From Rhizomys pruinosus (taxonomy: Eukaryota > Chordata > Mammalia > Rodentia > Spalacidae), in assembly GCA_009823505.1 (NCBI GenBank), contig VZQC01006319.1, positions 1,504,740-1,568,739 on the forward strand: a stretch of DNA of 64,000 nucleotides, read 5' to 3'. Made by a program: the position numbers and the translations under genes. The notes beneath the pieces were generated by a model. The model saw nothing but the letters and a program-made list of their open reading frames with translations. It was not told the origin of the DNA and searched no databases. Of this stretch, positions 45,030 to 55,446 are shown in pieces. Each line of letters begins with the position of its first letter. The first letter of the stretch is position 1.

Positions 45030-45215
45030 ATAGGGACACCAACTGCTCTTGCAGAGGACCTGGGTTCGATTCCCAGCACCCACATGGCAGCTAAGAACCA
45101 TCTATAACTCCAGTTCCAGGGGAATTCGACAACCTCTTCTGACCTCCACAGTATTGCATGACACAGGTACACCTACTTACATGCAGACAGTACACTCATA
45201 CACATAAGAAAAAAA
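45030..45215 (+). mobile_element. B3 SINE, 5'-truncated, in satellite
   Basis: Begins at ACACCAACTGCTCTTGCAGAGG; ends CATACACATAAGAAAAAA. Confidence 0.92.
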
Positions 45216-45424
45216 AGAAATTGTATGACTCTTCAATGAGTGTATATGTTATGTGGTATGCTACAAGAACAGACACGTTGTGTCAGTCTAGAACACAAAT
45301 AAGATGTTGTATGAATTTATAACATGTACAGAGATGTTGTATGGGAAAACAAAACAGACGTGGTGTGAGTCTGTAATAGAAATAGAAAACTTACGTTAAC
45401 CTGCAATGAAAACAGACATTTAAA

Positions 45425-45930
45425 TTTTTTATTCATTATTTTTATTTTATGTGTATGAATGTATTGCCTGCATGTGTGTTAAGTGTACCTGTGTCATACA
45501 ATGCCCACAGAGGTCAGAAGATGTCAGATCCCCTGGAGCTGTAGTTACAGGCATGTGAGTACTGGGAATCAAACCCAGGTCCTTTGCAAGAGCAGTCAGT
45601 GCTCTTACCCACTGAGTCATTTCTCCAGCCTCCCTAAAACAGACATATTTTATGATTCTATAATACAATTAGACATTTTAAATGAATATACATCTCAAAT
45701 CAGATATGTTATATGAGTTTTTTTTCTTTTTTATGTGTATGAGTGTACTGTCTACATGTAGGTTTGTGCACCTGTGTCGTGCAATGCCGCGGAGGTCAGA
45801 AGAGGGTGTCGGGTTCCCCTGGAACTGGAGTTAAAGATGGTTCTCAGCCACCATGTGGGTGCTGGGGATCGAACCCTGGTCCTCTGCAAGAGCAGTTGGA
45901 GCTCTTAACCACTAGGCTATCTCTCCAGCC
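45425..45930 (-). mobile_element. Two reverse B3 SINEs in satellite
   Basis: An older copy lies at 45,425-45,635 (ACAGACAT(A)TTT on both sides). A young copy lies at 45,719-45,930 (AGTTAGATGAGTTTTT follows; TATATGAGTTTTT precedes). Confidence 0.92.
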
Positions 45931-46234
45931 CAGTTAGATGAGTTTTTAATATAATAAGATATTCTGTTTGAGTGTGTATCATAACCAGGCATGCTGCATG
46001 AGCTTATACTCACTCAGACATGTATGGTTCCTTAATACAAACAGACATATTATATGAGTGTACAATACAAAGAAACATTCTGTATGAATATACAGCACAA
46101 AATATACAAGTTATGTATGAGTTAACAATGGAAATCAATATGTGGTATTAGTCTGCAACACACATAGGGATGTTGAATGGGTCTGCAAAATAAATTGACA
46201 TATTGTATGAGACTACAATAAAAATAGTCATGTT

Positions 46235-46590
46235 CAGGGCTGAAGAGATGGCTCAGTGGTCAAGAGCACTGGCTGCTTTTGCAGAAGAGCCAGGTTCAGT
46301 TCTCAGCACACACATGGCAGTTAACAACCATCTGTAACTCCAGTTCCATGGTATCCAGCACATTCTTCTGGTTCCTGGAAGCATTGCATGTACATGGTGC
46401 ACACACACAGATGTGCAGGCATAAGACTCACACACAGCCGGGCGTGTTGGCGCACACCTTTAATCCTAGCACTCGGGAGGCAGAGGCAGGTGGATCTTTG
46501 TGAGTTCAAGGCCAGCCTGGTCTACAGAGTGAGTTCCAGGACAGCTGGGGCTACAAGGAGACCCTGTCTTGAAAAGACCAAAAAAAAAAA
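46235..46590 (+). mobile_element. B3 with B1 in its tail
   Basis: A forward B3 (46,235-46,440) is interrupted in its tail by a forward B1 (46,437-46,590). After the B1, GGCACACACATAAAACAAAAATAAATAAA completes the B3 tail. Confidence 0.93.
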
Positions 46591-47481
46591 AGGCACACAC
46601 ATAAAACAAAAATAAATAAAAATTGTGTTTGGTCATGTGCTGTAGGAATTTGTAATACAGACAGATGGGTGATAGGAGACACAGTCCAAACAGGCATGCT
46701 GTAAGAGTCTGAAACACAAAAGAAATGTTTTATGAGTCTGCAGTATAAATGGTTATGTTACCTAAGTCTATTATAAGGAAAGACATGTTGTGTCAATCTA
46801 GAATCAAAATAAGACATGTTGTATGAAGTTACAATACATACAGATATCTGGAAGGAGCCTGCCACATAAATAGAAGACATGTATTGGTCTGCAACAAAAC
46901 AGACACATTTTATGATTCTATAATACAATTAGACATTTTGCATGAGTGTATGGCACAAATCAGACCTGTCGTAGGAGTCTACAATATAGAAGACACATCA
47001 TATTAATATAGACCATGAAAAACCTGTGGCATAATCCTGCTATACAAATAGACATACAGCATAAACCTGAAATATAAAAGGACACATTGTGTGGGTCCAC
47101 AGTTCAAAGGAAGCATGTTTAATGAGTTTACAAGACATAGGAGATGTTGTAGGGTCCCTTGATACAAACTGATAAGTTGTATGAGTTGGCAACACAGATA
47201 GACAAGTTGTATGAAGGTACAATGCAAATAAAACACATTTTATATGTATCATCAGTGCAAATAGACAAGTTGTGTCTACAAAGTACTTGAGTGAACAATG
47301 CTAATTGACCTGTTCTATTATTCTCCAACACACATAAGCATGTTGCACGGCTTTGCAATATAAATTGACACATTATATGAGGTTGCAATAAAATATTCAT
47401 GTCCTGTGCATCTGCAACACAAGTAGACATACTGCATGTCTGAAATGCAAACAGAAAAGTGGTATGAAACTAAAAACCATG

Positions 47482-47635
47482 TTGGCCGGGCGTGGTGGCA
47501 CACACCTTTAATCCTATCACTTGGGAGGCAGAGGCAGGCGGATCTCTGTGAGTTCAAGGCCAGCCTAGTCTACAGAGTGAGCTCCAGGGAAACCCTGTTT
47601 CAAAAATACCCCCCCACACACACAAAAAAAGAAAT
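47482..47635 (+). mobile_element. B1 SINE in satellite
   Basis: GGCCGGGCGTGGTGGCACACACC; about 20 bases are deleted after GAGCTCCAGG; C-rich interrupted tail. Confidence 0.92.
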
Positions 47636-47672
47636 AGACATGTTGAGTCTGTACCACAAAAAGACATATTGC

Positions 47673-47925
47673 AGGGCTGGACAGATAGCTCAGTGGTTAA
47701 GAGCACCAACTACTCTTGCAGAGAGAGGTCTCGGGTTCAATTCCCAGCACCCACATGGTGGCTAAGAACCACCTTTAAGCCAGGCATGGTGGCGCATGCC
47801 TTTAATCCTAGCACTCAGGAGGCAGAGGCAGGTGGATCTTTGTGAGTTCAAGGCCAGCCTGGTCTACAGAGTAAGTTCCAGGCCAGCTAGGGCTATAAGG
47901 AGACCCTGTCTCAAAAAAAGTATAT
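47673..47925 (+). mobile_element. B3 5' half followed by B1
   Basis: B3 GGGCTGGACAGATAGCTCAG to CTAAGAACCACCTTTAA, then a complete B1 to 47,925. The B3 3' half is absent. Confidence 0.92.
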
Positions 47926-48087
47926 CCCATGAAAGACTGGGATGTGCTTATACTAAAATGTAAAAAAAAAAGGGCATACAATAAAATAAGATGTGTTACA
48001 TGAGTCTACAATACAGAGCCATGTTGTATAAGTTGGTAACACACAAAGAAATTGTTGTAAGAGTCTACAATAAGAATGGATTTGTAA

Positions 48088-48250
48088 GCCGGGCGTGGTG
48101 GCGCACGCCTTTAATCCTAGCACTTGGGAGGCAGAGGCAGGCGGATCTTTGTGAGTTCAAGGCCAGCCTGGTCTACAGAGTGAGTTCCAGGACAGCTGGA
48201 GCTACAGGGAGACCCTGTCTCGAAAAGACACACACACACACACACACACA
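48088..48250 (+). mobile_element. Young B1 SINE with (CA)n tail
   Basis: Near-consensus B1. AGAATGGATTTGT precedes (48,073) and follows (48,252) it. The tail contains (CA)11. Confidence 0.96.
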
Positions 48251-48820
48251 AAGAATGGATTTGTTATGTGAATCTACTATAAAGACATACATGTTATGTC
48301 AGACTAGAATACAAATAAAACATGTTGTATGAATTTATAAAACATACAAGAGTTGTTGTATAGGCATACAACACAAATACATGTGTGGAATAAATCTGCA
48401 ACATAAATTGAAGACTTCTATTAATATGTCACAAAACAGACATGTTTTATGAGTCTATAATATAGATATTTTTCATGAGTACATAGCACAAATAAGACAT
48501 GTTGTATGAATCTTGACTGCACAAAGATGTCGTGTAAGGATACAAAAAAGACTTGATTTACGCACCTGCCATACAAGCAGACATATTATGAGTCTACAAT
48601 ACAATCAAGACATTTTATATGAGTCTGCAACAGAACTAGACATGTGACATGGGTATACATACAAATAGACATGTTATGTGAGTCGAAAACACACACAGAC
48701 ATGTTGTGTATGTTCACAAGATAAAAAGATATATTTTATAAATCTGTAATACAAGTTGTCATGATGTATGGGTCTACAATACTGAAAGATCTGTGTATGG
48801 GTTAACAATACAAAGTCATC

Positions 48821-49007
48821 ATCGCTTCTTGGCCTCTTGGCTAAGATCAAGTGTAGTATCTGTTCTTATCAGTTTAATATCTGATACATTCTCTATCCAA
48901 GGACAATATATTAAATGGATTTTTGGAAGTAGGAGTTGGAATAGGAGCTTGCTCCATCCACTCCACACATTGACCTGGTATTGCAGTACCTCCAGGAATG
49001 GTACACA
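48821..49007 (+). pseudogene. U2 snRNA retropseudogene, full length
   Basis: Matches U2 spliceosomal snRNA from its first base (ATCGCTTCT) to GGTACAC at the 3' end. The branch-site recognition GTAGTA and the Sm-like ATTTTTGG are intact. About 13 differences from the U2 sequence as I recall it are mostly C-to-T or G-to-A, plus a changed block after ATTTTTGGAA. An A-rich tail follows. AACAATACAAAGTCAT flanks it perfectly at 48,804-48,819 and 49,034-49,049, so it was inserted by L1 machinery into the 30-bp satellite. No proximal sequence element was seen upstream; the flank is satellite, so transcription as U2 is unlikely. Confidence 0.95.
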
Positions 49008-49601
49008 AAAAGTAACAACAACAAAAACAACAAAACAATACAAAGTCATGTTGTATGTAACTGCAACACAATAGACATGGGATGCATATTTTGCATGACA
49101 ATATAACTCAAATAAGACATGTGTGAATCTGCAAAATGAAATGGACATTGAATAAGCACAGAACATATATCAAACTGTTTTATGAGTCTGTAATACAAGC
49201 AGACATGTGGTATGACTCCGAAATACAAATAGATACATTGTGTCTATAGTACAAAGAAGACGTGTTTATGTGTTTAGGACACACACACAGATGTTGCAAA
49301 GGGCTATAATACAAACAAACATAGTGTATGAGTTGGCAACGCAACAATCATACAAATTGTATGATTCTTCTCTAATTAAGGCTTCAATACAAAGTAAAAT
49401 GCTCTAAGAATCCACAGTATCCTTGGACATATTATATGTCTGCAGCACACAGAGACATGGTTTAAGAGTCTAAACCACTAACAAATGTGTGAGTTTGCAG
49501 GCAGACACGTATGAGAATCCAACACAAATTGACCTGCTGTATGAATCTGTACATCACACACATATATGCTATGAGTCTGCAAAACAAATAAACATACTGT
49601 G

Positions 49602-49760
49602 CCGGGCGTGGTGGAGCATGCTTTTAGCCCTAGGATTCGGGAGGCAGAGGCAGGCGGATCTCTATGAGTTCAAGGCCAGCCTGGTCTACAGAGTGAGACC
49701 CAGGCCACCTAGGACTAAAGGAAGACCCTGTCTCAAAAAGACTAAAAAAAACAAAACAAA
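49602..49760 (+). mobile_element. B1 SINE in satellite
   Basis: GCCGGGCGTGGTGGAGCATGC; GCAAA(A/T)CAAATAAACAT repeats near both ends. Confidence 0.92.
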
Positions 49761-49909
49761 GCAAATAAACATGTTGTATGGTTATACAATACAAACAGAC
49801 ATGGTATGTCAGTATGCAATAAAATAGACCTGTTATATGAGTCTATAATACAAATAGGTATGTTGCATGGCTCTCAAACAGAAACAGACATATTATGTGG
49901 GTTTGTAAT

Positions 49910-50314
49910 TGTTCTAGTTTGTCTTCCATTGCTGTGACAAAACACTGACCGACACCAACTTGGGGAGGAAAGGGTTTATTCAGCTTACATCTCCTGGGTC
50001 ACAGTTCTCAGGGAGCCCAAGGCAAGAACTCAGGGCAGGAACCTGGAGGCAGGAGCTGAAGCACAGGCCATGGAGGAGTACTGTTCACTGGCTTGCCCCC
50101 CTGGCTCATGCCCAGCCTGCCTTCTTATACGGTACACAACAACCTGCCCAGGCAGGGTGGCATCACTCATTGTGAGCTGGGCCCTCCCACACTGCTCGAC
50201 CATCAAGACAATACTCCACAGATGTGGCCACAGGCCAATCCAATGGAGCCAATTCCCCAATTGAGGCTCCCTCAACCCAGGTGTGTCAAGTTGACACTAA
50301 AGCTATCCAGCACA
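49910..50314 (-). mobile_element. Solo LTR with 5-bp target duplication
   Basis: Exactly bounded: TGTTCTAG...CCAGCACA, 405 bp, flanked by GTAAT at 49,905-49,909 and 50,315-50,319. On the minus strand it has a TATA-like GTATAAGAAGGCAGG and, nearer its end, GAATAAACCCTTTCC as poly(A) signal. No internal region. It sits in the satellite. Confidence 0.9.
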
Positions 50315-50334
50315 GTAATATAAACAGACATGTT

Positions 50335-50490
50335 AGCTGGGTGTGGTGGTGCACGCCTTTAATCCCAGCCCTTGGGAAGCAGAGGCGGGTGGATCTCTGT
50401 GAGTTCAAGGCCAGCCTGGTCTAGGTCTACAGAGTGAGTTCCAGGCCAGCTGGGGCTATAGGGACACCCTGTCTCAAACAAGACAAATAT
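50335..50490 (+). mobile_element. B1 SINE in satellite
   Basis: AGCTGGGTGTGGTGGTGCACG; GGTCTAGGTCTACAG carries a 6-base duplication. ATATAAACAGACATG(T/C) flanks it. Confidence 0.93.
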
Positions 50491-50714
50491 ATATAAACAG
50501 ACATGCTATATGAATCTGAAATACAGAAAAACACTTTTATGTGTCTATAAGGCAAATAAGACATGTTGTCTGGGTTTACCATACATACAGAGATATTATA
50601 CGTCTACAATACAAACTGACATGTTGTATGAATCTATAACACAAATAAGACATGTTTATGAAACTGAAATACAAATACATGTGTCATAGTAGTATTCAGT
50701 ATAGATACACATGT

Positions 50715-50850
50715 TGGGGCTGGTTGTAGTGACACACACCTTTAATCCCAATAGAAGCAGGAGGATCCTGGTGAGTTTGAGGCCAGCCTGATCTACATAG
50801 GTAGTTCCAGGCCAGCCAGGCTACATAGTGCGACTCTGTCTCAAAACGAA
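50715..50850 (+). mobile_element. Old B1 SINE in satellite
   Basis: GGGGCTGGTTGTAGTGACACAC; middle step deleted; ends GCGACTCTGTCTCAAAACG. Confidence 0.85.
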
Positions 50851-51924
50851 GAAATAACTTGGGAACCATTGTATGATTTGTACAAATGCTCAATAAAAAT
50901 TTAATCAAACAAACAAATAAGAACCACAAATACACATTTTTATATGAGTCTGCAGCAAAATTAGAACTGTCATATGCACTTGTAATGTGATTAGATATGT
51001 GATTAGATATGTTGTATGAGTCTACAATACAAATAAGACCTGTTACAGGAGTCTCCTATACATGTTGCAAGAGTCCACAATATAAACAGACATGTGATGT
51101 GAGACTACAATAAATACAGACAAGTTAGATGACTCTGTTCCTCCAACAGACATGTTGCATGTTGTATGAATACACCATAGTAATAAGACATGTTGAATAA
51201 GCCTGCAACAAAGTAGATGAACTGCATGTCCCTTTTTTTACAAGCAGACATAGCATGACATGGTGCATAAGCCTGTAATACAAACAGACATGTTCATGTT
51301 ATATGGGTCTGTAATGCAAAAATACATGTGACTGAGGTATGAGACTAAAATAAAAATAGACAGGCTATATGAGTCTGAACCACAAACAGACATGTCATAT
51401 GGTACAACAGTACAAATAAGGCATGTTACATGTTCTGCAGTGCAGAGTCATGTTGCATGAATTGGTATCACCAAAAAAATTGTATAAGCCTGCAATATGA
51501 ATTGATGTTTTATCTGAGTGCACTATAAGGCCAGATGTGTTGTGTCAGTCTAGAATACAATGAAACATGTTGTATGAGTTTATAGTACATACAGACAGGT
51601 TGTGTGGGTAAACTATACAAACAGACCTATGGAATGAGAGCAATACAAATAGATAACTTGTATTAATCTGTAACAAAAAAGACAAGTGTTATAATTGTTC
51701 AATAGAATTAAGGCATTTTGCATGAGGACAGATCACAAATAAAACCTATCTGTGTCTTACATACAAAAGAGATATTATGTGTACATTTCTAAAGACCTGT
51801 TCTATGAGTCAGCTATACAAGCAGACATGTCATATGGGTCTACAGTACAGTTAGACTTTTTACATGCATCTGCAACAGAACCAGTCATGCTGTGTAAGCC
51901 TTCAATTAAAATAGACATGTTGCA

Positions 51925-52085
51925 CCGGGCGTGGTGGCGCACGCCTTTAATCCTAGCCCTTGGGAGGCAGAGGCAGGCAGATCTTTGTGAGTTCAAGGCC
52001 AGCCTGGTCTACAGAGTGAGTTCCAGGACAGCTGGGGCTACAGGGAGACCCTGTCTCGAAAAGACCAAAAAAAAAAAAAAAAATA
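51925..52085 (+). mobile_element. Young B1 SINE with target duplication
   Basis: Near-consensus B1; AATAGACATGTTGCA precedes (51,910) and AATAGACGTTGCAT follows (52,082), then the N run begins. Confidence 0.94.
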
Positions 52086-52095
52086 GACGTTGCAT

Positions 52096-52955
52096 NNNNN
52101 NNNNNNNNNNNNNNNNNNNNNNNNNNNNNNNNNNNNNNNNNNNNNNNNNNNNNNNNNNNNNNNNNNNNNNNNNNNNNNNNNNNNNNNNNNNNNNNNNNNN
52201 NNNNNNNNNNNNNNNNNNNNNNNNNNNNNNNNNNNNNNNNNNNNNNNNNNNNNNNNNNNNNNNNNNNNNNNNNNNNNNNNNNNNNNNNNNNNNNNNNNNN
52301 NNNNNNNNNNNNNNNNNNNNNNNNNNNNNNNNNNNNNNNNNNNNNNNNNNNNNNNNNNNNNNNNNNNNNNNNNNNNNNNNNNNNNNNNNNNNNNNNNNNN
52401 NNNNNNNNNNNNNNNNNNNNNNNNNNNNNNNNNNNNNNNNNNNNNNNNNNNNNNNNNNNNNNNNNNNNNNNNNNNNNNNNNNNNNNNNNNNNNNNNNNNN
52501 NNNNNNNNNNNNNNNNNNNNNNNNNNNNNNNNNNNNNNNNNNNNNNNNNNNNNNNNNNNNNNNNNNNNNNNNNNNNNNNNNNNNNNNNNNNNNNNNNNNN
52601 NNNNNNNNNNNNNNNNNNNNNNNNNNNNNNNNNNNNNNNNNNNNNNNNNNNNNNNNNNNNNNNNNNNNNNNNNNNNNNNNNNNNNNNNNNNNNNNNNNNN
52701 NNNNNNNNNNNNNNNNNNNNNNNNNNNNNNNNNNNNNNNNNNNNNNNNNNNNNNNNNNNNNNNNNNNNNNNNNNNNNNNNNNNNNNNNNNNNNNNNNNNN
52801 NNNNNNNNNNNNNNNNNNNNNNNNNNNNNNNNNNNNNNNNNNNNNNNNNNNNNNNNNNNNNNNNNNNNNNNNNNNNNNNNNNNNNNNNNNNNNNNNNNNN
52901 NNNNNNNNNNNNNNNNNNNNNNNNNNNNNNNNNNNNNNNNNNNNNNNNNNNNNNN
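52096..52955. other. Assembly gap, 860 N
   Basis: Satellite lies on both sides. Any open frame drawn through this gap is an artefact. Confidence 1.
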
Positions 52956-52959
52956 TGTT

Positions 52960-53184
52960 ATGGGGCTGGAGAGATAGCCTAGCGGTTAAGAGCACTGACG
53001 CTCTTGCAGAGGACCCGGGTTCGATCCCCAGAACCCACATGGTGGCTAAGAACCGTCCGAAACTCCAATTCCAGGAGAACTCCAGTTCCAGGGGAATCCG
53101 AGACCCTCTTCTGACCTCCGCGGCATTGCACGACACGGGTGCACAGACCTGCATGCAGACAGTACATTCATACACACACAAAAA

Positions 53185-53219
<35 letters not shown>

Positions 53220-53220
53220 A
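52960..53220 (+). mobile_element. Young B3-type SINE with (AAAT)n tail
   Basis: GGGGCTGGAGAGATAGCCTAGC to ten AAAT units; a single base is missing at CACTGACGCTCTTGC. Confidence 0.95.
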
Positions 53221-53330
53221 TATGTTATATCAGTATATAATACAAAGAGTCATGTTATATAATTCTGAAATACAAATAGGGATGTTATATGAGTATACAT
53301 TACAAAAAGACATGTTTTAAGAGTCTACAA

Positions 53331-54085
53331 TTTGTTGACTATACTGTCTTTTCTCCATGTGTATTTTTGGCCTCTTTGCCAAAAGTCAGCTGGTGGTTGG
53401 AGTGTAGACTTATATATCTGGGTCCTCAATCCTCTTCCACTGATGAATGTGTGTGCTCTTTTTTATTATCATAGCTTTGAAATCATGGATTGTAATACCA
53501 CCATCAGTGTGTTATTATTCAAGATTGCTTTGTCTATCATCAGTCTTTTGTATTTCAATATTAATTTTGAGACAATTTTTCCATGTCTGTGAATACTTGT
53601 GCTGGAATTTTCATGGGGACTGTGTTGAATCTGTAGAGGGCTTTTGGTAAGATGGCCGTTTTCATAATATTAATTCTACCAATGTACTAATTAAGCTGGA
53701 GAGCTACATACAGAAGAATGAAACTAGATCTCTATTTCTCACCCTGCACAAAACTCATCTCCAAATGGGTCAAAGACCTCCACATAAAGCCAGATACTCT
53801 AAATATGACAGAGAAGAAAGTAGGGAATATGCTCACAGGAAAGGCCTCTTGAACAGTGTCCCAATAGCATAAGTATTAATACCAACAATTGACAACTAGG
53901 ACTTCGTGAAACTCAAAAGCTTCTGAACAGCAAAGGACAACATCATTTGAGTGATGTAGACACATCACTACAGAATGGGGAAATTTCTTTACTAGCTATA
54001 CATCTGACAGATGACTGATGTCTACAAAATACAAAGAACTCAAAAAACTAACCACCAAGAAAACAAACCATCCAACTAAACAGCG
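53331..54085. mobile_element. L1 ORF2 fragment with 5' inversion
   Basis: 53,331-53,693 is minus-strand ORF2. Its complement reads IGRINI- and KTAILPKALYRFNTVPMKIP-like, ending at an NYTWRKDS-type step. 53,697-54,085 is plus-strand ORF2 just downstream in the consensus (MKLDLYF, KWVKDLHIKPDTL). The two segments meet back to back at nearly adjacent consensus points. That is the twin-priming structure of L1 insertion. The plus part ends where the Ywhaz retropseudogene begins. Confidence 0.8.
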
Positions 54086-54089
54086 GGGG

Positions 54090-54733
54090 CATGGAGTCTG
54101 ATCAGGAAGATCCAAAGACAGTCTCATTGCTGCTGCCGGGGAAGCTGCTGAGCCTCCTTCCAGTTTGAGCACAGACTATCCAGTCGGTCATGGATAAGAG
54201 TGAGATGGCGCAGAAGGTAGCTTGCCTGAAATCTGAAACTGGGTGAAGAGTTGAGCTATTTAATGAAGAGAGGAATCGCCTCTCTGCCGCTTATAAAAAT
54301 GTAGTAGGCACCTGTAAATCATCTTGGAGGATCCTCTTGAGTATCAAGCAAAAGTCGAAGGTGCTGGGGAAAGCAACACATGGCTCGAGAATACAGAAAG
54401 AAAATGAGACTGAGCTAAGTGAGAAAGTTCTGATTGCTGTACTGTCTCTTTTGAGAAAGTTCTTGAACTCTGTTGCTTCACAGACAGAAAGCAGTTTTCC
54501 ATTTGAAAATAAAGGGAGACTAGTACGATTCCCTGGCAGAGGCTGAGGCCAGGGACAGCAAGAGGGGGACTGTGGATCAGTCACAGAGGCTGTCAGGAAG
54601 CATTTGAAGTCAGCAAAAAGGCAGTGCAGCCAACACACCCAGTGGATTGGGTCTGCCCCTAACTTCTCTGTGTGTAAGATTCTGAACTCCTCAGAGAAAA
54701 CACGCTTTCTTACAAAAAGAGTTCTTCTTCTTT

Positions 54734-54766
<33 letters not shown>

Positions 54767-55445
54767 TTGCCTTTTTGAACAGGGTCTCCGTGTAGCCCAT
54801 CTGCCTGGAACTCATATGTAGAATCAGGCTGGCCTTGAACTCACAAGAACCCCACCTGCCTCTGCTTTCTGAGTGCTGGGATTAAAGGCATGAACCACCA
54901 TGCTGGGCTAGCTTTTAATGAAGCAATTGCCGACCTCCACACATTAACTGAAGAGCTTGCAAAGGCAGCAGGCTACTGCTGCAGAGACGCAGAAACAACT
55001 GGACATTGTGAGCAGCGGATACCCAAGGAGACAGAACAGGAGGAGAGGAAAATTAACGGCCTTCCAAATTTTTGTCTGCCTCATTCTAAAATTTACACAG
55101 TAGACCAATGTCACCTATGCTGTCTCACAAATAGTTGGTTTTTGTTTATGATTTACGACAAGTTTGTGTTACTTGTTCGAATTTCTGTATTTCCCATGTG
55201 CTTTTTATGTTTTCATATTTAGGGGAGTAGAGCCAGTTAACACTCATGGAGATATTTGTTTTCATCTTTAGATGATCAATATGGGGTTGTGGAGTTTTTA
55301 TACAAGTCACCTGTTTGATGTGATACTTTGGGTACATCTTCACAAAGAAAACTGCCTACATATTGGTTTGTCCCAGTGGAGAATAAAGGGGACAAATGGT
55401 TCCAGTCTCAAGTACAGTTATTGTGACTTTAAAGTATAGTACTTT
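54090..55445 (+). pseudogene. Ywhaz: Processed 14-3-3 zeta pseudogene: 5' UTR, coding part, start of 3' UTR
   Basis: Intron-free copy of the 14-3-3 zeta mRNA. The start ATG is at 54,190. MDKSEMAQKV is followed by a deletion of about 13 codons and a TGA at codon 19, then [16 protein letters not shown] and SLLRKFL..ASQ.ES.F, which fit zeta better than beta or theta. Further frame changes follow. GTGGATCAGTCACA is the zeta VDQS step. The normal stop position is TAA 55,054-55,056, followed by 3' UTR text (GTCTGCCTCATTCTAAAATTTACACAG). A reverse B1 splits the coding part at 54,720-54,912. 14-3-3 proteins are phosphoserine-binding adaptors; this copy cannot make one. The 3' UTR continues at 59,184. 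Confidence 0.93.
54720..54912 (-). mobile_element. B1 SINE inside the 14-3-3 pseudogene
   Basis: T-rich tail plus reverse B1 with many single-base indels (TTTGAACAGGG, CATCTGCCTGG, TAGAATCAGG), unlike most B1s here. The indels may be sequencing error, as in the following 2 kb. Confidence 0.88.
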
Positions 55446-55446
55446 A

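Larger units (their letters stand above)
36730..53330. repeat. Degenerate ~30-bp satellite, about 16.6 kb with insertions
   Basis: Tandem units near ACATGTTGTATGAGTCTGCA plus ATACAAATAG recur without spacers for most of this span. Unit length is mostly 28-32 bp with frequent point changes (GTCTACAA/GTCTGCAA, AATACAAAC/AACACAAAT, AGACATG) and small indels. Copies are diverged, so the array is old or poorly homogenised. Insertions listed separately break it up. On the minus strand all three frames of a perfect unit are open (ICIADSYNMS, FVLQTHTTCL, YLYCRLIQHV), as is one plus frame; hence many short open frames. No start, splice or domain supports coding. I do not recognise the family. Confidence 0.9.

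Noticed and set aside
51752..53191. Open frame of 479 codons
   Set aside because: It runs through 860 N bases and consists otherwise of satellite, B1 and B3 sequence.
36730..53330. CRISPR-like array of ~30-bp repeats
   Set aside because: Units are directly adjacent with no unique spacers, are highly diverged, and the host is a mammal.
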